Counted from the first letter of the stretch, positions 43,615-55,795 are shown. The stretch is 64,000 bases of DNA from Tuctoria greenei (GCA_036927565.1 JAYESD010000005.1:154214023-154278022), one strand, 5' to 3'. Numbers and translations: made by a program. Notes: generated from the sequence alone by a model not told the origin.

Positions 43615-44887
43615 AGTGTGGTATTCATTTATTAATGAAGTTAAATCATCGGGGGAAAGCTCATCATCGCTAGAGTCATCACATACCTTGGTGTTACCTT
43701 TAGCCATGAGGCACATGGGAGGTGGATGAAGAGATGAGTCATCATTGTTGGCAATGGCAAGGCCGGCCAAACTTTCTTCTTCCGCTTCACTCTCTTCATC
43801 ACTTGATTCTTCGTCGGTAATCCATTCATTTGCCTCACACATGAACACATTTTGTGGTCCTTTTCTCTTCTTTGGGAAGAGTTTTGCCTTCTTTCCCTTG
43901 TCATGTTTCTTCTTCCCAAAGGATCTTGGTTTGGGCTTGACCTCTTCATCATCATCTTCACTATCTTCAAGCTTGCGATGCTTGCCCTTGTGGTTCTCTC
44001 TTCTTTTGTCCGGTTTTGCACAATCATAGGAGATGTGGCCTTGATCACCGCAATTGTAGCAAATCTTGTTATCATCTCTCGTTGGCAGAAAAGCTTTCTT
44101 CTTGGGATCAAAGGTGTATCCCTTCTTGGCAATTTTGGAGTTCAAGCGAGAAAATTTCTCATCATCAAAGCAAGCTCATCATCGTGATCTTCACTTGATG
44201 CTTGCTCTTCTTCACTTGAGCTGGGCTCAACCACTTTCTTTTTCTTGCGACTTGTTTTCATGGTGGAGGCCTTTAGAGCAATTGTCTTTGAAGATTATTG
44301 CTCCATCATCCCAAGTACACTCATCTCATGAGTGTGAATCTCTCCAATAAGTTCCAAAAATTCAATGTGATCAAGAGATTCTTTTTGAAGCATGGAGTTG
44401 ATGATGTTGTACTTTGGCTTGGGAAGGAGCATAAGAATCTTGCGGTTGATGAGTCCCTTGCCAAGAGAAGCAATGTCAAGAGCATTAATTTCCTCGATAA
44501 GCACATTCAAGCGAGAAAACATTTCATTGACATTTTCATGAGGTAGCATTTTGAACTCATCATATTTGGCTTTAAGCATATGATATTTTAGTTCTTTGAC
44601 GCGAGAAGAACCCTCATGAATTTCAATCAAGCAAGCCCAAATTTCACATGCTTTTTATTTGCTAGCAATCCTAGCAAACACATCTTGGCTAATGCATTCA
44701 TAAATGGCATTTCCAGCTTTAGCATCCCACTTGACTTGATCACCAACATAATTATGCTCACCGAACCCCACATGGGTCGCTTCCCATACCTCGGGAGCAA
44801 TACCTCTAGATAAGCACGCATACGTGCTTTCCAATAGGCAAAGTTCTTGCCCTCGGAGATAGGAACCGAACCCCCATTCTTGGCCAT
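43615..44887 (-). pseudogene. SIRE-B gag, copy 1, broken
   Basis: It starts at the ATG 44885-44887 (MAKNGGSVPISEGKNFAYWK) and is colinear with the intact copy at 55737-54457. A one-base loss near 44805 shifts the frame; stops replace codons at about 44657 and 44299. The second half (44145-43615) is clean and contains the CCHC knuckle CYNCGDQGHISYDC and the acidic ESEAEEESLAGLAIANNDD region. SIRE-A inserted at 43610-43614, right at the junction to the second gag frame, so the frame now runs into SIRE-A LTR sequence. Confidence 0.88.
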
Positions 44888-44933
44888 TTTGGCACTCTAG
44901 CGGTGAAGCTAGAATGATCCAATGAGCAACCTT

Positions 44934-44945
44934 GCTCTGATACCA
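44934..44945 (-). other. Primer-binding site of SIRE-B (copy 1)
   Basis: The minus strand reads TGGTATCAGAGC, initiator Met tRNA, two bases from the LTR edge. Confidence 0.9.
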
Positions 44946-44947
44946 AT

Positions 44948-46319
44948 TGTAAGGATCGAATTCCCAAGAGGGGGGGGGGTGAATTGGGCTTCTTTTCAAA
45001 AATTAAAGCAATAAAACTTAATTACTAAAAGCCCAATTACCTATGCAAACAACCTATGCATTCAAGTGAATAGTAACTTTGCGGTATAAGAAATGCATAA
45101 GTGTAAGGGGAGAGGAAGAAAGCGCAAACTCCCGAGGAGACACGAAGACACGGAGATTTATCCCGTGGTTCGGCAAGATCGTCAAGATCTTCCTACATCC
45201 ACGTTGTGGCACCCACGAAAGGGTATATCCACTCCCAAGTCACCGAGACCAGGATCTTCACTATACTTCTCCGTTCGCCAACCTCGGCAAGGTGGAGCTC
45301 AAGCCTTGTACAAGTTGGATCCTCCGGGCTTCCACAACCGTCTTGGTAAGATCTGGAAAGCTCTCTCCAATACAATCACCAAGGGACACTCCCTTACAGC
45401 TCTCACTACACTAGAGACTCTAATCACCAAGAATGGAAGCACACAAGCACTATCTCTAGCAAGTTCTAGCCTATCTCAAGACGTTGAGCCAACACTTCCA
45501 CAACCGCCTTGTCGAATAGACTGGTTGAAGGGGTATAAATAGCCAGCCTCCATGAAATAGCCGTTAGAAAAGTAGGCTGACATCACTGTTCTGCGAACAC
45601 CGGATGATCCGATGCTCTCCCTTCAGTTATCATCGATCGAATCCAAATTGGCTGATGTCACTGTGTCAGATGTGACCGTACACTTGCCTTCTCATCGGAT
45701 GATCCGGTGGCACTTCATCCAGAATTGGTTCATAATTGATGCTTACTGGAGTGATCAATCGATGTGTTTATAGTTGTACATCGGATGGTCCGGTGTTACA
45801 CTTGGTCCAGGGATATTGCTTACTGTACTGATGGACCAATGTAACATTCCCTTCATCATCGGATGATCCGGTGAGTACTTAGTTCTGAGGTCTTCTTCTT
45901 CTGCTAAACCAACTCGACCGATGTGTTGCTTTCTGGAAACATCGGTTGATCCGGTGAGTTGATTTTGTTTTCTTCGAGTTGTTCAAAGTGATTCTTTTGG
46001 AATTTGCTCGATTGACCTCTTAGACATTGGTTGGAAATATTCTTCTGATGATTATCAAGCATTGAGTGCTATCAATTTTGGTTGAATAATTTTGACATAT
46101 GAGCTTTTACTTCTAATCTTCATAAACATTGATTGATCTCATAGAATGATTGTTTAGGGGTCTCCAATTATATCCAATGAGTAGTAGAAGATATTCATAT
46201 AGATTTCATTTGATTGTGATGAGTGATATGGGAGACCTTGCATCCACAAATTCATTAGTAAAATCCAATGGTTGAAATTAATCACTGAAACCATACCTCA
46301 TGGGGCCTAGCTGCTTTCA
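44948..46319 (-). repeat. SIRE-B 5' LTR, copy 1
   Basis: It is 1372 bp, about 70 bp shorter than its two relatives. The loss lies at 45476-45515, where a 23-bp segment is inverted relative to 17805-17827. A TATA-like box is at 45534-45541 and the palindrome array at about 45600-45958. The duplication CTCAC follows at 46320-46324. Confidence 0.93.
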
Positions 46320-48739
46320 CTCACGCCGTGCCAACCTCCACCCGCATTTGCTCGACCATCGGTTCGCCGCACCTTGCGATGTCGGAGCCCAGCCCGCACC
46401 GTTGGCCTCTCCCACCGTGAGTGCCGCCTAGCCTCCATGGTTCCCGATGACACCAATTAAACAGTGCCACACCTCGCTTCCCCGCGTGGGTCTGTCCTCC
46501 ATGGTTGCCATGAGATCTATGCCATTTGTCATCTTTGACGCCTCATGATTCGCCACCGCCACCATACAGGCCACCGCTGTGAGAACCGGGGCGCACCGCT
46601 GCCATGGCCACGATCCACACGAAGCTCGTGTGCACATAGGAGGAGATTCATAGGTTGGAGAAGCAGCTGGCCGCCGCAACCTCCTTGATCGCTTTGATGG
46701 CCCTCGACACCCCCTCCGGTTGTCGTCAGCCTACAAACCGTCAAGCTGCCACCATTCTTGGACATGGCCAACCTCTCTTCCTCTGCACATGTGGCTGACT
46801 TGGCTGCACCCCTAGCTGCACACCGTAGACTGCCGCATGTCGACCTGTGGACACACGCGTTCACCACTGACGATGCCGACGTGGGTGCTGTAGTCATTGA
46901 TCTAGATACCACCATTGATCTTACTGCCGCCGTAGCATGCTCTTCAACAACCTCGACTCTTTACGACTCCGGGCACTAGCTACGTCCACTTTCTACGGCT
47001 GCCTCCGAGGGTCCAACCTCGCATCCACATGGCGTTCGTTGCCCTTCTGCCTCACCCGGTGCTCCTGATAGCTTCGATTTGGTATTCGCCACTGCCTCAA
47101 GCATGATGGTTGTGGTGGTGGTGTTGTCTATACTGGCTGGGACAGCGCCCCTTGGCTAAGACCCTACAACTCTCGTGGATCAGCCAGATCCCCATGGGAC
47201 CTGGCCCATTTCCGGGTACTTGGATACCACGCCCATTGCTTCCCCAACAGGAGCTCTTGGCCACCCCGCCTTTTAGCAGGCCCAGTTGCCCCCCTGCACA
47301 CTCCTTTCTTACAGTGCACCCTCAGCTACCTCCATAGGTGCCTTATTGGGTGGTTAACTCGGGTGCTTCCTACCACACCACACCAAATGCTTACCTACTC
47401 TCATGTTCCCACCCTCCTCACCCTTCTTACCCTTCTTCTGTTGTTGTTGGAAATGGATCGTTTCTATTAGTCACCTCAGTAAGTGATTCAGTCCTTCCCG
47501 GTGCTTTTTGTCTTTAGAACATTATTGTTGCCTCTGAAATCATCAAGAACCTTCTTTCTATTTGTCAATTCACCATTGACAACAGGTGCTCTATGAAGTT
47601 TTACCCTTTTGGCTTGTCTGTGACAGATCATGCCACCTGACGTCTTCTCCTTCATTGTGATAGCTCGGGGCCTCTGTACACCCTGCAACTTCCTACCTCC
47701 TCTTCGTCCCTCCGTAGGCTCTAGCACCACCGACTCAGCCATCCTAGTCATGATGCCCTGTGTAAGATGTCTAGTAGTTCAGTCATTTCGTGTAATAGGG
47801 ACACCTAGGAGTCTCTCTACCACACCTATATGTTAGGTCGCCATGTTCGACATTTTTTTAGTTCGGACTCTCATGTTGTGCATGCCTTTGATCCCATACA
47901 CTGTGATCAATGGACTTATCCTCTCCTCAACGTGTCGGGTTACAAGTACTACCTGGTGGTACCTGATGACTTATCTCACTACTCTTCGACCTTTCCCTTG
48001 CGCCTAAAGTCTGAGATGTTCATCATGTTGTCTCATTTCTTTGCTTGGGTCTCCACTTAGTTTGGTCGCACCATCAGAGCCATCCAGTGCGACAATAGAC
48101 ATGACTTTGATAAGTCCACACTCCATGACTTCCTCCTCTCCCATGGTGTTCAGCTGCACATGCTTTCCCTTACACCTCTCCACAGAATGGCAAGGTCGAG
48201 CAAATGATTCACACCACAAACAATATCATTTGCTCCCTGCTGTTCCAGGCCTTAGTCCCTACATAGTTCTGGGTTGATGCTCTACACACTACCACCTATC
48301 TCCTTAATCACCTTCCCTCTAACATGACTAGTGCTCTCACCCGTCACTCTGCCTTGTTTGACAACAATCCCACCTACCACCATCTTGGAATCTTTGGTTG
48401 CGCTTGCTACCCTAACTTCTCTGCCGCAGCTCCTCATAAGCTTGCAGCCTTCTTGATTTCATGTGCCTTTATTGGTACTCCTTTGACCACAAGGAGTACC
48501 AGTGTTTTGATCTTACCACCCACTGTATCTTGATATCTCGACACATTGTCTTCAATGAGTCCTTCTTCCCCTTCTCCACCTCTTCCTCCAACACTTCTAT
48601 CGAGTTGGATTCTCTTTTTGCTACTGATGTCGAGGCTGCCCCTATACAACTGTCTCTTTGTGTTCCTCCTACAAGTTTCTCCACTGCCACGTTGTACGCG
48701 GTCTTAGTGTCCCCTGCTGCTCCACATGTAGCACTAGCC
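46320..48739 (+). pseudogene. Cop-D: old Ty1/copia gag-pol remnant, first copy (gag end to integrase)
   Basis: The plus-strand copia polyprotein is broken by many stops. A Pro-rich gag end (about 47110-47335) is followed by the protease motif WVVNSGASYHTTPN at 47349-47390, whose catalytic Asp is Asn. Next come VVVGNGSFLLVTSVSDSVLPG (about 47440-47505) and LLSICQFTIDNRCSMKFYPFGLSV (47547-47620), the GAG-pre-integrase block. The integrase core is seen as HCDQWTYPLLNVSGYKYYLVV (47902-47965), RAIQCDNRHDFD (48076-48112) and LHTTTYLLNHLP-like sequence near 48280-48320. It ends at the duplication junction. It continues left of 17250 beyond SIRE-B, though no 5' LTR is recognised there. Confidence 0.8.
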
Positions 48740-48930
48740 GGATGGTCCGACGATGAGAGGATTAGCATCGGTTGAATGTGGCACAACTCCAGAAATGTGA
48801 ACATCAGATGCACCGATGTTTCTCAGAATGAACTCGTCAGTTGATTTGACTTTTTGACTGAGCTGACCCTTTGCATTTGAACACAAACTGATCCGATGAG
48901 CTTCTGGCCTAAGCATCAGATAATCCAATG
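48740..48930. repeat. CGGAT-N-ATCCG array remnant, copy 2
   Basis: It matches 23093-23283 almost base for base. It is the left edge of copy 2; the third gene and 3' LTR of SIRE-B are absent here because the duplication began inside this array. Confidence 0.85.
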
Positions 48931-49543
48931 ACTACAAAACAGCAACATCCCATATATGTCCTTTGACTCAAACAAACAAACACGAAGAAACACATGTCTT
49001 AGGACTTTTTGGGCAACCCCTTACCCCTCAAAAGACTAATTGCCAATAACTTGGCTAAGCCCTAAAGGAAATAGAACACCGACGAAAATAGGGAAGAAAT
49101 TATCCAAATAAAATGTAGGGCCCATGCTTTGTGAGCTAGAGGATGAATACTTCTATCTCTTTAAAGCATGTTCCTTTAGGCATTAACGCACCTAACATTT
49201 TGTTCTTTCCACCTAATATGAGTTGAGATATTGCATTTCAAACAAGTCTCTTTCTCATGAAGTGGGTTCCCCTTTGTGACAATCTACCGTATGCAATGCC
49301 AAACAATTTATAATGCAAGAAATTAAACGTGAGTGCAAGTCTATATGGCAGGCATCATGCAAGACATAAATTAAATCTATCTTGCCAAATTTGAACCTTT
49401 CAAAGGCTTCTTCAGGGAGAGCCACTCTCCAAGTCTTGGGGAAACCCAAAGGAACCTCCATCCCAAGTAACCCTTTCTCACCCCTATCCTTTGAAAGTTA
49501 GACAAGACCTATATGAGATGCATTCTTACATGATCATGGCAAC
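48931..49543. other. SIRE-B spacer after pol, copy 2, no gene
   Basis: It is colinear with 23284-23846. No supported coding frame is present. Confidence 0.6.
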
Positions 49544-52500
49544 TTACATGACGTTCGATACATCTAGAACATTTAATTCACTTCTTAGTCTAGAAAAAGT
49601 TTTCTCATCAAGTGGTTTAGTGAAGATATCCGCCAATTGTTCTTCGGACCTAACACCTCACAAGGAGATGTCTCCCTTAGCTTCATGGTCCCTCAAGAAA
49701 TGATGGCAAATATCAATGTGCTTAGTGCAGGAGTGTTGAACGGGTTTTTAGCTATCTTAACCGCACTTTCATTGTCACAAAGGAGAGGCACACAACCAAG
49801 TTTAATACCAAAGTACAAAAGGGTTTGCTTCATATAAAGAATTTGGGCACAACATGCACCGGCCGCTATGTATTCCGCTTCCGCCGTGGACAAAGCAACG
49901 GAATTTTGCTTCTTGCTAGACCAAGATACTAGGGAACGCCCAAGCAAGTGGCACCCACCGGAGGTACTCTTGCGATCCACACGGCATCCGGCAAAGTCCG
50001 AATCCGAGTAACCCAAGAGATGGAATTTTGCACCTTTAGGGTACCACAGGCCTACACTAGGGGTATGCTTGAGATACCTAAGTATCCTAAAGACCGCCTT
50101 CTGATGCGATTCTTTAGGTGCCGCTTGGAAGCGAGCACACAAGCATACGATAAACATGATATCGGGCCTAGATGCGGTAAGATAAAGCGATGAACCAATC
50201 ATGGAACGGTAATTAGATTGGTCAATAGGTTTACCGTCCTTATCCGCGTCGAGATGACAATTTGTTGCCATTGGAGTACTTCTTGAGCTACAATCTCCCA
50301 CCTCAAATTTCTTCAAGAGGTCCTAGGTATACTTTTCTAGATAGATGAAGGTCCCCTCTAGAAGTTGCTTGATTTGAAATCCAAGGAAGAAGTTGAGCTC
50401 TCCAATCATTGACATCTCGAATTCCCTATACATCATTTTTTCCAAACTCATGGCTAAGAGCTTTGTTAGTTGAACCAAAAATAATATCATCGACATAAAT
50501 TTGACAAATAAATAATTCTCCGTCGATGTCTTTGGTGAAGAGTGTAGTGTCCGCCCTCCCGATCTTGAATCCATGCATGATCAAGAAATCCCGTAGTCGT
50601 TCATACCACGCCCTAGGTGCTTGCTTGAGCCCGTAGAGCGCCTTGTGCAACCTAAACACATGATTAGGATTCCTCGGATCTTCAAACTCGGGAGGTTGTT
50701 AAACATAGACAAGCTCGTTAATATAACCATTAAGAAAGGCACTTTTCACATCCATTTGATAAAGATTTATGTTATGATGTGATGCAAAGGCAAGAAGTAT
50801 ACGGATGGCTTCTAGTCGGGCGACCGGAGCAAATGTCTCCCCAAAGTCTAGTCCTTCAACTTGCGAGAAACCCTTGGCCACAAGTCTTGCCTTGTTGCGG
50901 ACCACAACGCCGTTCTCATCTTGTTTGTTGCGGTACACCCACTTTGTTCTGATGACGTTCTTGTCCTTGGTAGGGATGGCAACGGGTCGGGTTCGGGTCG
51001 GGTAGAGCAAAAACCCGACCCAAAAAAAATTGTGTTCGAGTAAAATTTTATACCCGAACCCGTACCCACGGGTAAAAAATAATACCCGAACCCAAAACCA
51101 ACGGGTTTCGAACGGGTTTCGGGTACCCGATGGGTACCCGTTAACACTCAGTGAGTCTGAGTTTGAACAGACAGCATGACCTTCATTTATACTTGTGCCT
51201 CTGTACCAGATGGATTAAATATAGCAAGGTGGGACTAAATTTCCCAACGCCTTCCGCTGTGCGCATGGCTCCATAAGCCGAAAAAAATAACATGGGATGA
51301 TCGTTGACCGGAGCCTTCCCATAGCTCTACGTCTGTTCCCAAGGCGACACCTATTCCCGATGCCCGTTTGGCTGTTCAAAGTCTGCACGTGTTCCAAGGC
51401 AGACATGGCGCCGCCTGCGCGCTGTGCCAAGAACCCTGCCGTCCATGCTTTTTCTCAATGGCTGATGTCCCACGCCTTGCACCTAGAAACCTACAAACTG
51501 GTCTTGCTGCATTTAAACTTGATGGTGCAGACCGGTCAGGAAGTAGGTGGGCTATAGCTGGATTATTTTTTTTTTGTTGAATTTCATGTTTTGGGTAACC
51601 TGTTGGGTACCCGTGGGTAAGAATAAAAACCCGAACCCGTACCCGCAAAACATCAGGTCGGGTACGGGTTGTACCCGCGGGTAAAATTTTGTACCCGAAC
51701 ATGTACCCATCGGGTGCAATACCCGCCGAGTACCCGAACCCGCGGGTACAATTGCCATCCCTAGTCCTTGAGTCGCTTCTCCAACACCCAAACTTCATTG
51801 CGGATGAAGTTGTTGAGTTCTTCTTGCATGGCCATCACCCAATTTGGATCCTGGAGTGCTTCCTCAATGTGAGTGGGTTCTACACATGAAACAATGAGTA
51901 GTGCTCACAAAACGTAGCGAAATAGTGAGAGCGTGTACTTACTCCCCTTGACGGACTTCGGATGATTTGGTCAATCGGATGCGCCTTGGAGATGCGTCCA
52001 TGCCTCACGAGTGGTTGTGAAGCACTTGGCGGTGGTGATGTGTGTTGCTCTTCTTGTGGTTGGACTTGATCATGAACTTGTTCTTCTTCTTGATGTTGTG
52101 TGGCTTGTGAATCTTGTGTCGGCAATGGATCATCCTTCTCTTCTTCGTCAACTTGAGGCGCCATGGATGTGTTGATGTTGGAACTTGAAGCTCCCCCTTG
52201 ATCATGGCTCTCCTCAACTTTAGGCTTGATGTCTCCAATGGTCATGTTCTTCATAGCTTCTCGTAGAGGCTCATCATCTATTTCATCATGACAAAAACTC
52301 TCCTCTTGGGAGCCATTAGTTTCATCAAACTCAACATCAAAACTTTCCTCAACTAAACCGGAGGTTTGGTTGAATACTCGATATGCTTTTGAGTTTGATG
52401 CATACCCAAGAAATATAACAACATCACATCTTCTTTCAAACTTACCGAGCCTTTTCTTGCGATAGATGTAGCACTTGCACCCGAAGACTCGAAAATAGGA

Positions 52501-53598
52501 GATGTTGGGCTTTCTCCCAATGAGAAGTTCGTATGGGGTCTTTTGAAGTAGTCGATGTAGGTAGACCCTATTTGCGGCATGGCACGCCGTGTTGATTGCT
52601 TCGGCCCGAAACTTCTCGGACGTGCCATAGTCATCAAGCATTGCTCGTGCAAGAGTGATGAGAGTCTTGTTCTTCCTTTCAATGACAACATTTTGTTGAG
52701 GAGTGTATGTGGCCGAAAACTCATGCTTCACGCCTTCACGGTCACACCACTCCCCAATGTTGTAGCTCTTGAATTCGGTGCCGTTGTCACTCTGGACCTT
52801 GATGATGGGAAGTTGAAATTCCCTTTGAGCACGTTTAACGAAGGTCTTGAACACTTCCAGAGTTTCACTCTTGTCACCTAGAAACAAAGTCCAAGCATAG
52901 CGAGAGTAGTCAACAACTATAACAAGACAATAGAGATTACCGCCAAGACTTTGATATGTGGACGGTCCAAAGAGGTCCATGTGGAGTAACTCAAGTGGCT
53001 TGGAGGTTGACACCATTGTCTTCATCGGGTGGTGTGAAGCAACATGCTTCCCGGCTTGACAAGCGCTACAAAGCTTGTTCTTCTCAAATGTGACATCCTT
53101 CACGCCGGTCACCATCCCAAGCTTGAATGACTTCTTGAGCTTGCTCATTCCAATGTGCGCTATGCGTCGATGCCATAGCCAACCCAAACTTGTCTTAGTG
53201 AAAAGACAAGTGGTCAAGCTATCATCCTTGTTGGTGAAGTCTACTAGGTATAGATGTCCATGCCGAAATCCTTTGAAGATTAGTTCTTGGCTTGTTTCAC
53301 TAGTCACGACAACATCATTTTTGCTAAAGGTGCACGTTAGTCCAAGATCACATAGTTGTGCAATAGAAAGCAAATTGAAACTAAGTGACTTAACATACAA
53401 TACATTGGAAATAGATAAATCATTTGAAATTGCAATCTTACCTAAACCAATTACCTTCCCCTTAGAGTTATCACCAAAGGTGACTTGTTCATGATTGCTG
53501 GGGTTTTTTATGGTGATGAACATACCATCGTTGTCGGTCATATGTTGAGTGCACCCGCTATCGAGTACCCAATGCTTTCCTCCGGCTTCGTAGTTCAC
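49544..53598 (-). pseudogene. SIRE-B pol, copy 2 (protease to RNase H)
   Basis: This is more complete than copy 1. The frame 53598-51880 (572 codons) holds the protease DSGCTQHMT, HRRIAHIGM and CSACQAGKH zinc ligands, and integrase D (HMDLFGP), D (QSDNGTEF) and E (VIERKNK). A one-base loss near 51890 shifts the frame, and the hAT-like element (50971-51763) follows. RT resumes at 51010 with LVAKGFSQVEGLDFGETF. A TAA replaces a Glu codon near 50700, YVDDIIFGS is at about 50484-50510, and another frameshift is near 50453. RNase H (50316-49693) has YSDSDFAG, STAEAEY and CDNESA. The natural end VLDVSNVM with its TAA (49544-49546) is kept here and lost in copy 1. Confidence 0.9.
50971..51763. mobile_element. 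hAT-like non-autonomous element 2, copy 2
   Basis: It has the same ends, interior and insertion point as 25224-26013. Target duplications are GTCCTTGG (50963-50970) and GTCCTTGA (51764-51771), the latter with one later change. Confidence 0.93.
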
Positions 53599-53612
53599 CT
53601 ATACACATGAAT

Positions 53613-54476
53613 TCAATTTTTGACTTTAGGCACCCAAGCCAACTTAGGTCCTTGTATGTGTGATACAAGTGTTTTTGGGACCCAAAGTTGCTTGGGGAGC
53701 TTACCGTTCATGCCCTTTATGTCCTTGCCAATGAACCTTGCCTTCACCTTGCCATCTACTTTACTCAAGAGATAATAATGATCATTGAAAGTAGACTTAT
53801 AGTTAGTAGGCAATTTTGGAGAAGGCCGGTTAGGAAGAGGACACTCCCTTGTATGGTGACCGGTGACCTCACAATGTTGGCAATAGGAACCAACTTCCTT
53901 GATGAAGCTTGTTCTAAGCTCCGGTGAGGGCACCTTTCCTTTGTTAGGCACCAGGAAGGATCCAAGTCCTCTCTTGTTGAAGGCCTTTGCTTGTTGGAAG
54001 AGGATTTCCTTGTGCTTGACTTCTCCTTTAGATAATCTTGCCACACTAGTGCGGAGACTTTCAATTTCTTCCAACAAGTCCTTCTCCCTAGCATTCTCTT
54101 TCAAAGGCAAAGACTTATGCAAGACATTAGTGGCATGAGAATTAATAGATACCTTATCATTAAGAGTTTGTTTCTTTATATTTTTCAATTCTTGATCAAG
54201 AGCTTCATAAGAAAGGTTAAGTACTTGATGCTCTTGGATTAACTCATTGTGCTTTCCCAAGAGTGCTTGATGGGCTAAGTCAAGCTCATGATGATCTAGC
54301 TTGATTTGAGCCTTATCCTCCTCAATTTGCTTGACATGAGATTTGAGCGTGTCATGCTCCTTAAGTATGCTTTCATACTTGTCAAGCAAATCAAGGTTAG
54401 CACTCTCAAGCTTAGCACGAGTTTCTTCAAGGGCCTCGACCTTACTCTTTTCCCTCTTAATGAGTGTGGTATTCAT
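53613..54476 (-). CDS. SIRE-B gag, second frame (coiled coil and zinc knuckle), copy 2
   Basis: This open frame of 287 codons starts at ATG 54474-54476 (MNTTLIKREKSKVEALEETR). It overlaps the end of the first gag frame by about 20 nt, in the +1 frame. About 160 residues of Leu/Lys/Glu-rich coiled coil are followed by a CCHC knuckle CQHCEVTGHHTREC at about 53826-53870 and a conserved end QLWVPKTLVSHIQGPKLAWV. It stops at TGA 53613-53615, 15 nt before the pol frame opens behind a TATAG acceptor-like site. The same split is seen in SIRE-A, so this may be a real expression arrangement rather than decay. Confidence 0.75.
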   Translation of the reverse strand: MNTTLIKREKSKVEALEETRAKLESANLDLLDKYESILKEHDTLKSHVKQIEEDKAQIKLDHHELDLAHQALLGKHNELIQEHQVLNLSYEALDQELKNIKKQTLNDKVSINSHATNVLHKSLPLKENAREKDLLEEIESLRTSVARLSKGEVKHKEILFQQAKAFNKRGLGSFLVPNKGKVPSPELRTSFIKEVGSYCQHCEVTGHHTRECPLPNRPSPKLPTNYKSTFNDHYYLLSKVDGKVKARFIGKDIKGMNGKLPKQLWVPKTLVSHIQGPKLAWVPKVKN

Positions 54477-55737
54477 TTATTAATGAAGTTAAATCATCGG
54501 GGGAAAGCTCATCATCGCTAGAGTCATCACATACCTTGGTGTTACCTTTAGCCATGAGGCACATGGGAGGTGGATGAAGAGATGAGTCATCATTGTTGGC
54601 AATGGCAAGGCCGGCCAAACTTTCTTCTTCCGCTTCACTCTCTTCATCACTTGATTCTTCGTCGGTAATCCATTCATTTGCCTCACACATGAACACATTT
54701 TGTGGTCCTTTTCTCTTCTTTGGGAAGATTTTTGCCTTCTTGCCCTTGTCATGTTTCTTCTTCCCAAAGGATCTTGGTTTGGGCTTGACCTCTTCTTCAT
54801 CATCTTCACTATCTTCAAGCTTGCGATGCTTGCCCTTGTGGTTCTCTCTTCTTTTGTCCGGTTTTGGACAATCATAGGAGATGTGGTCTTGATCACCACA
54901 ATTGTAGCAAATCTTGTTATCATCTCTCGTTGGCAGAAAAGCTTTCTTCTTGGGATCAAAGGTGTATCCCTTCTTGGCAATTTTGGAGTTCAAGCGAGAG
55001 AACTTTCTCATCATCAAAGCAAGCTCATCATTGTGATCTTCACTTGATGCTTGCTCTTCTTCACTTGAGCTGGGCTCAACCACTTTCTTTTTCTTGAGAC
55101 TTGTTTTCTTGGTGGAGGCCTTTAGAGCAATTGTCTTTGAAGATGATTGCTCCATCATCCCAAGTACACTCATCTCATGAGCGTGAATCTCTCCAATAAG
55201 TTCCGAAACTTCAATGTGATCAAGAGATTCTTTTTGAAGCATAGAGTTGATGATGTTGTACTTTGGCTTGGGAAGAAGCATAAGAATCTTGCGGTTGATG
55301 AGTCCCTTGCCAAGAGAAGCAATGTCAAGAGCATTAATTTCCTCGATAAGCACATTCAAGCGAGAAAACATTTCATTGACATTTTCATGAGGTAGCATTT
55401 TGAACTCATCATATTTGGCTTTAAGCATATGATATTTTAGTTCTTTGACGCGAGAAGAACCCTCATGAATTTCAATCAAGCAAGCCCAAATTTCACATGC
55501 TTTTTCTTTGCTAGCAATCCTAGCAAACACATCTTGGCTAATGCATTCATAAATGGCATTTCTAGCTTTAGCATCCCACTTGACTTGATAACCAACATAA
55601 TTATGCTCACCAAACCCCACATGGGTCGCTTCCCATACCTCGGGAGCAATAGCCTCTAGATAAGCACGCATGCGTGCTTTCCAATAGGCAAAGTTCTTGC
55701 CCTCGGAGATAGGAACCGAACCCCCATTCTTGGCCAT
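54457..55737 (-). CDS. SIRE-B gag, first frame, copy 2 (intact)
   Basis: The intact 426-codon frame starts at ATG 55735-55737 (MAKNGGSVPISEGKNFAYWK). It has the DUF4219/UBN2-type copia gag core (residues about 10-190, with YWKARMRAYLEAIAPEVWEA, KAKYDEFKMLPHENVNEMFS and LIGEIHAHEM), a Lys/Ser-rich linker, the CCHC knuckle CYNCGDQDHISYDC at about residues 275-288, a basic patch and an acidic C-terminus ending SLINEYHTH. It would form the particle and bind element RNA. It is the best-preserved gag in the window. Whether it is still expressed cannot be told. Confidence 0.9.
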   Translation of the reverse strand: MAKNGGSVPISEGKNFAYWKARMRAYLEAIAPEVWEATHVGFGEHNYVGYQVKWDAKARNAIYECISQDVFARIASKEKACEIWACLIEIHEGSSRVKELKYHMLKAKYDEFKMLPHENVNEMFSRLNVLIEEINALDIASLGKGLINRKILMLLPKPKYNIINSMLQKESLDHIEVSELIGEIHAHEMSVLGMMEQSSSKTIALKASTKKTSLKKKKVVEPSSSEEEQASSEDHNDELALMMRKFSRLNSKIAKKGYTFDPKKKAFLPTRDDNKICYNCGDQDHISYDCPKPDKRRENHKGKHRKLEDSEDDEEEVKPKPRSFGKKKHDKGKKAKIFPKKRKGPQNVFMCEANEWITDEESSDEESEAEEESLAGLAIANNDDSSLHPPPMCLMAKGNTKVCDDSSDDELSPDDLTSLINEYHTH

Positions 55738-55783
55738 TTTGGCACTCTAGCGGTGAAGCTAGAATGATCCAATGAGCAACCTT

Positions 55784-55795
55784 GCTCTGATACCA
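55784..55795 (-). other. Primer-binding site of SIRE-B, copy 2
   Basis: The minus strand reads TGGTATCAGAGC, two bases from the LTR edge at 55798. Confidence 0.9.

Larger units (their letters stand above)
17251..46319 (-). mobile_element. SIRE-B: Ty1/copia SIRE/Maximus-type element, interrupted
   Basis: The 3' LTR is 17251-18692 and the 5' LTR is 44948-46319, with a 5-bp duplication CTCAC outside both. Inside, in element order, are the primer site, gag, [SIRE-A insertion 27227-43609], a remnant of the second gag frame, pol with a hAT-like insertion, a palindrome array, a GC-rich leader, a third gene with another hAT-like insertion, and the polypurine tracts. A deletion of about 1.49 kb at 27110/27111 removed the gag-to-integrase stretch that copy 2 (48740-57239) still has. 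All genes carry stops. Cop-D is the host sequence. Confidence 0.92.

Noticed and set aside
44970..44982. Poly-G run at the LTR start as a special structure
   Set aside because: Length varies between LTR copies (long at 44971, shorter at 55819 and 17272), consistent with slippage.
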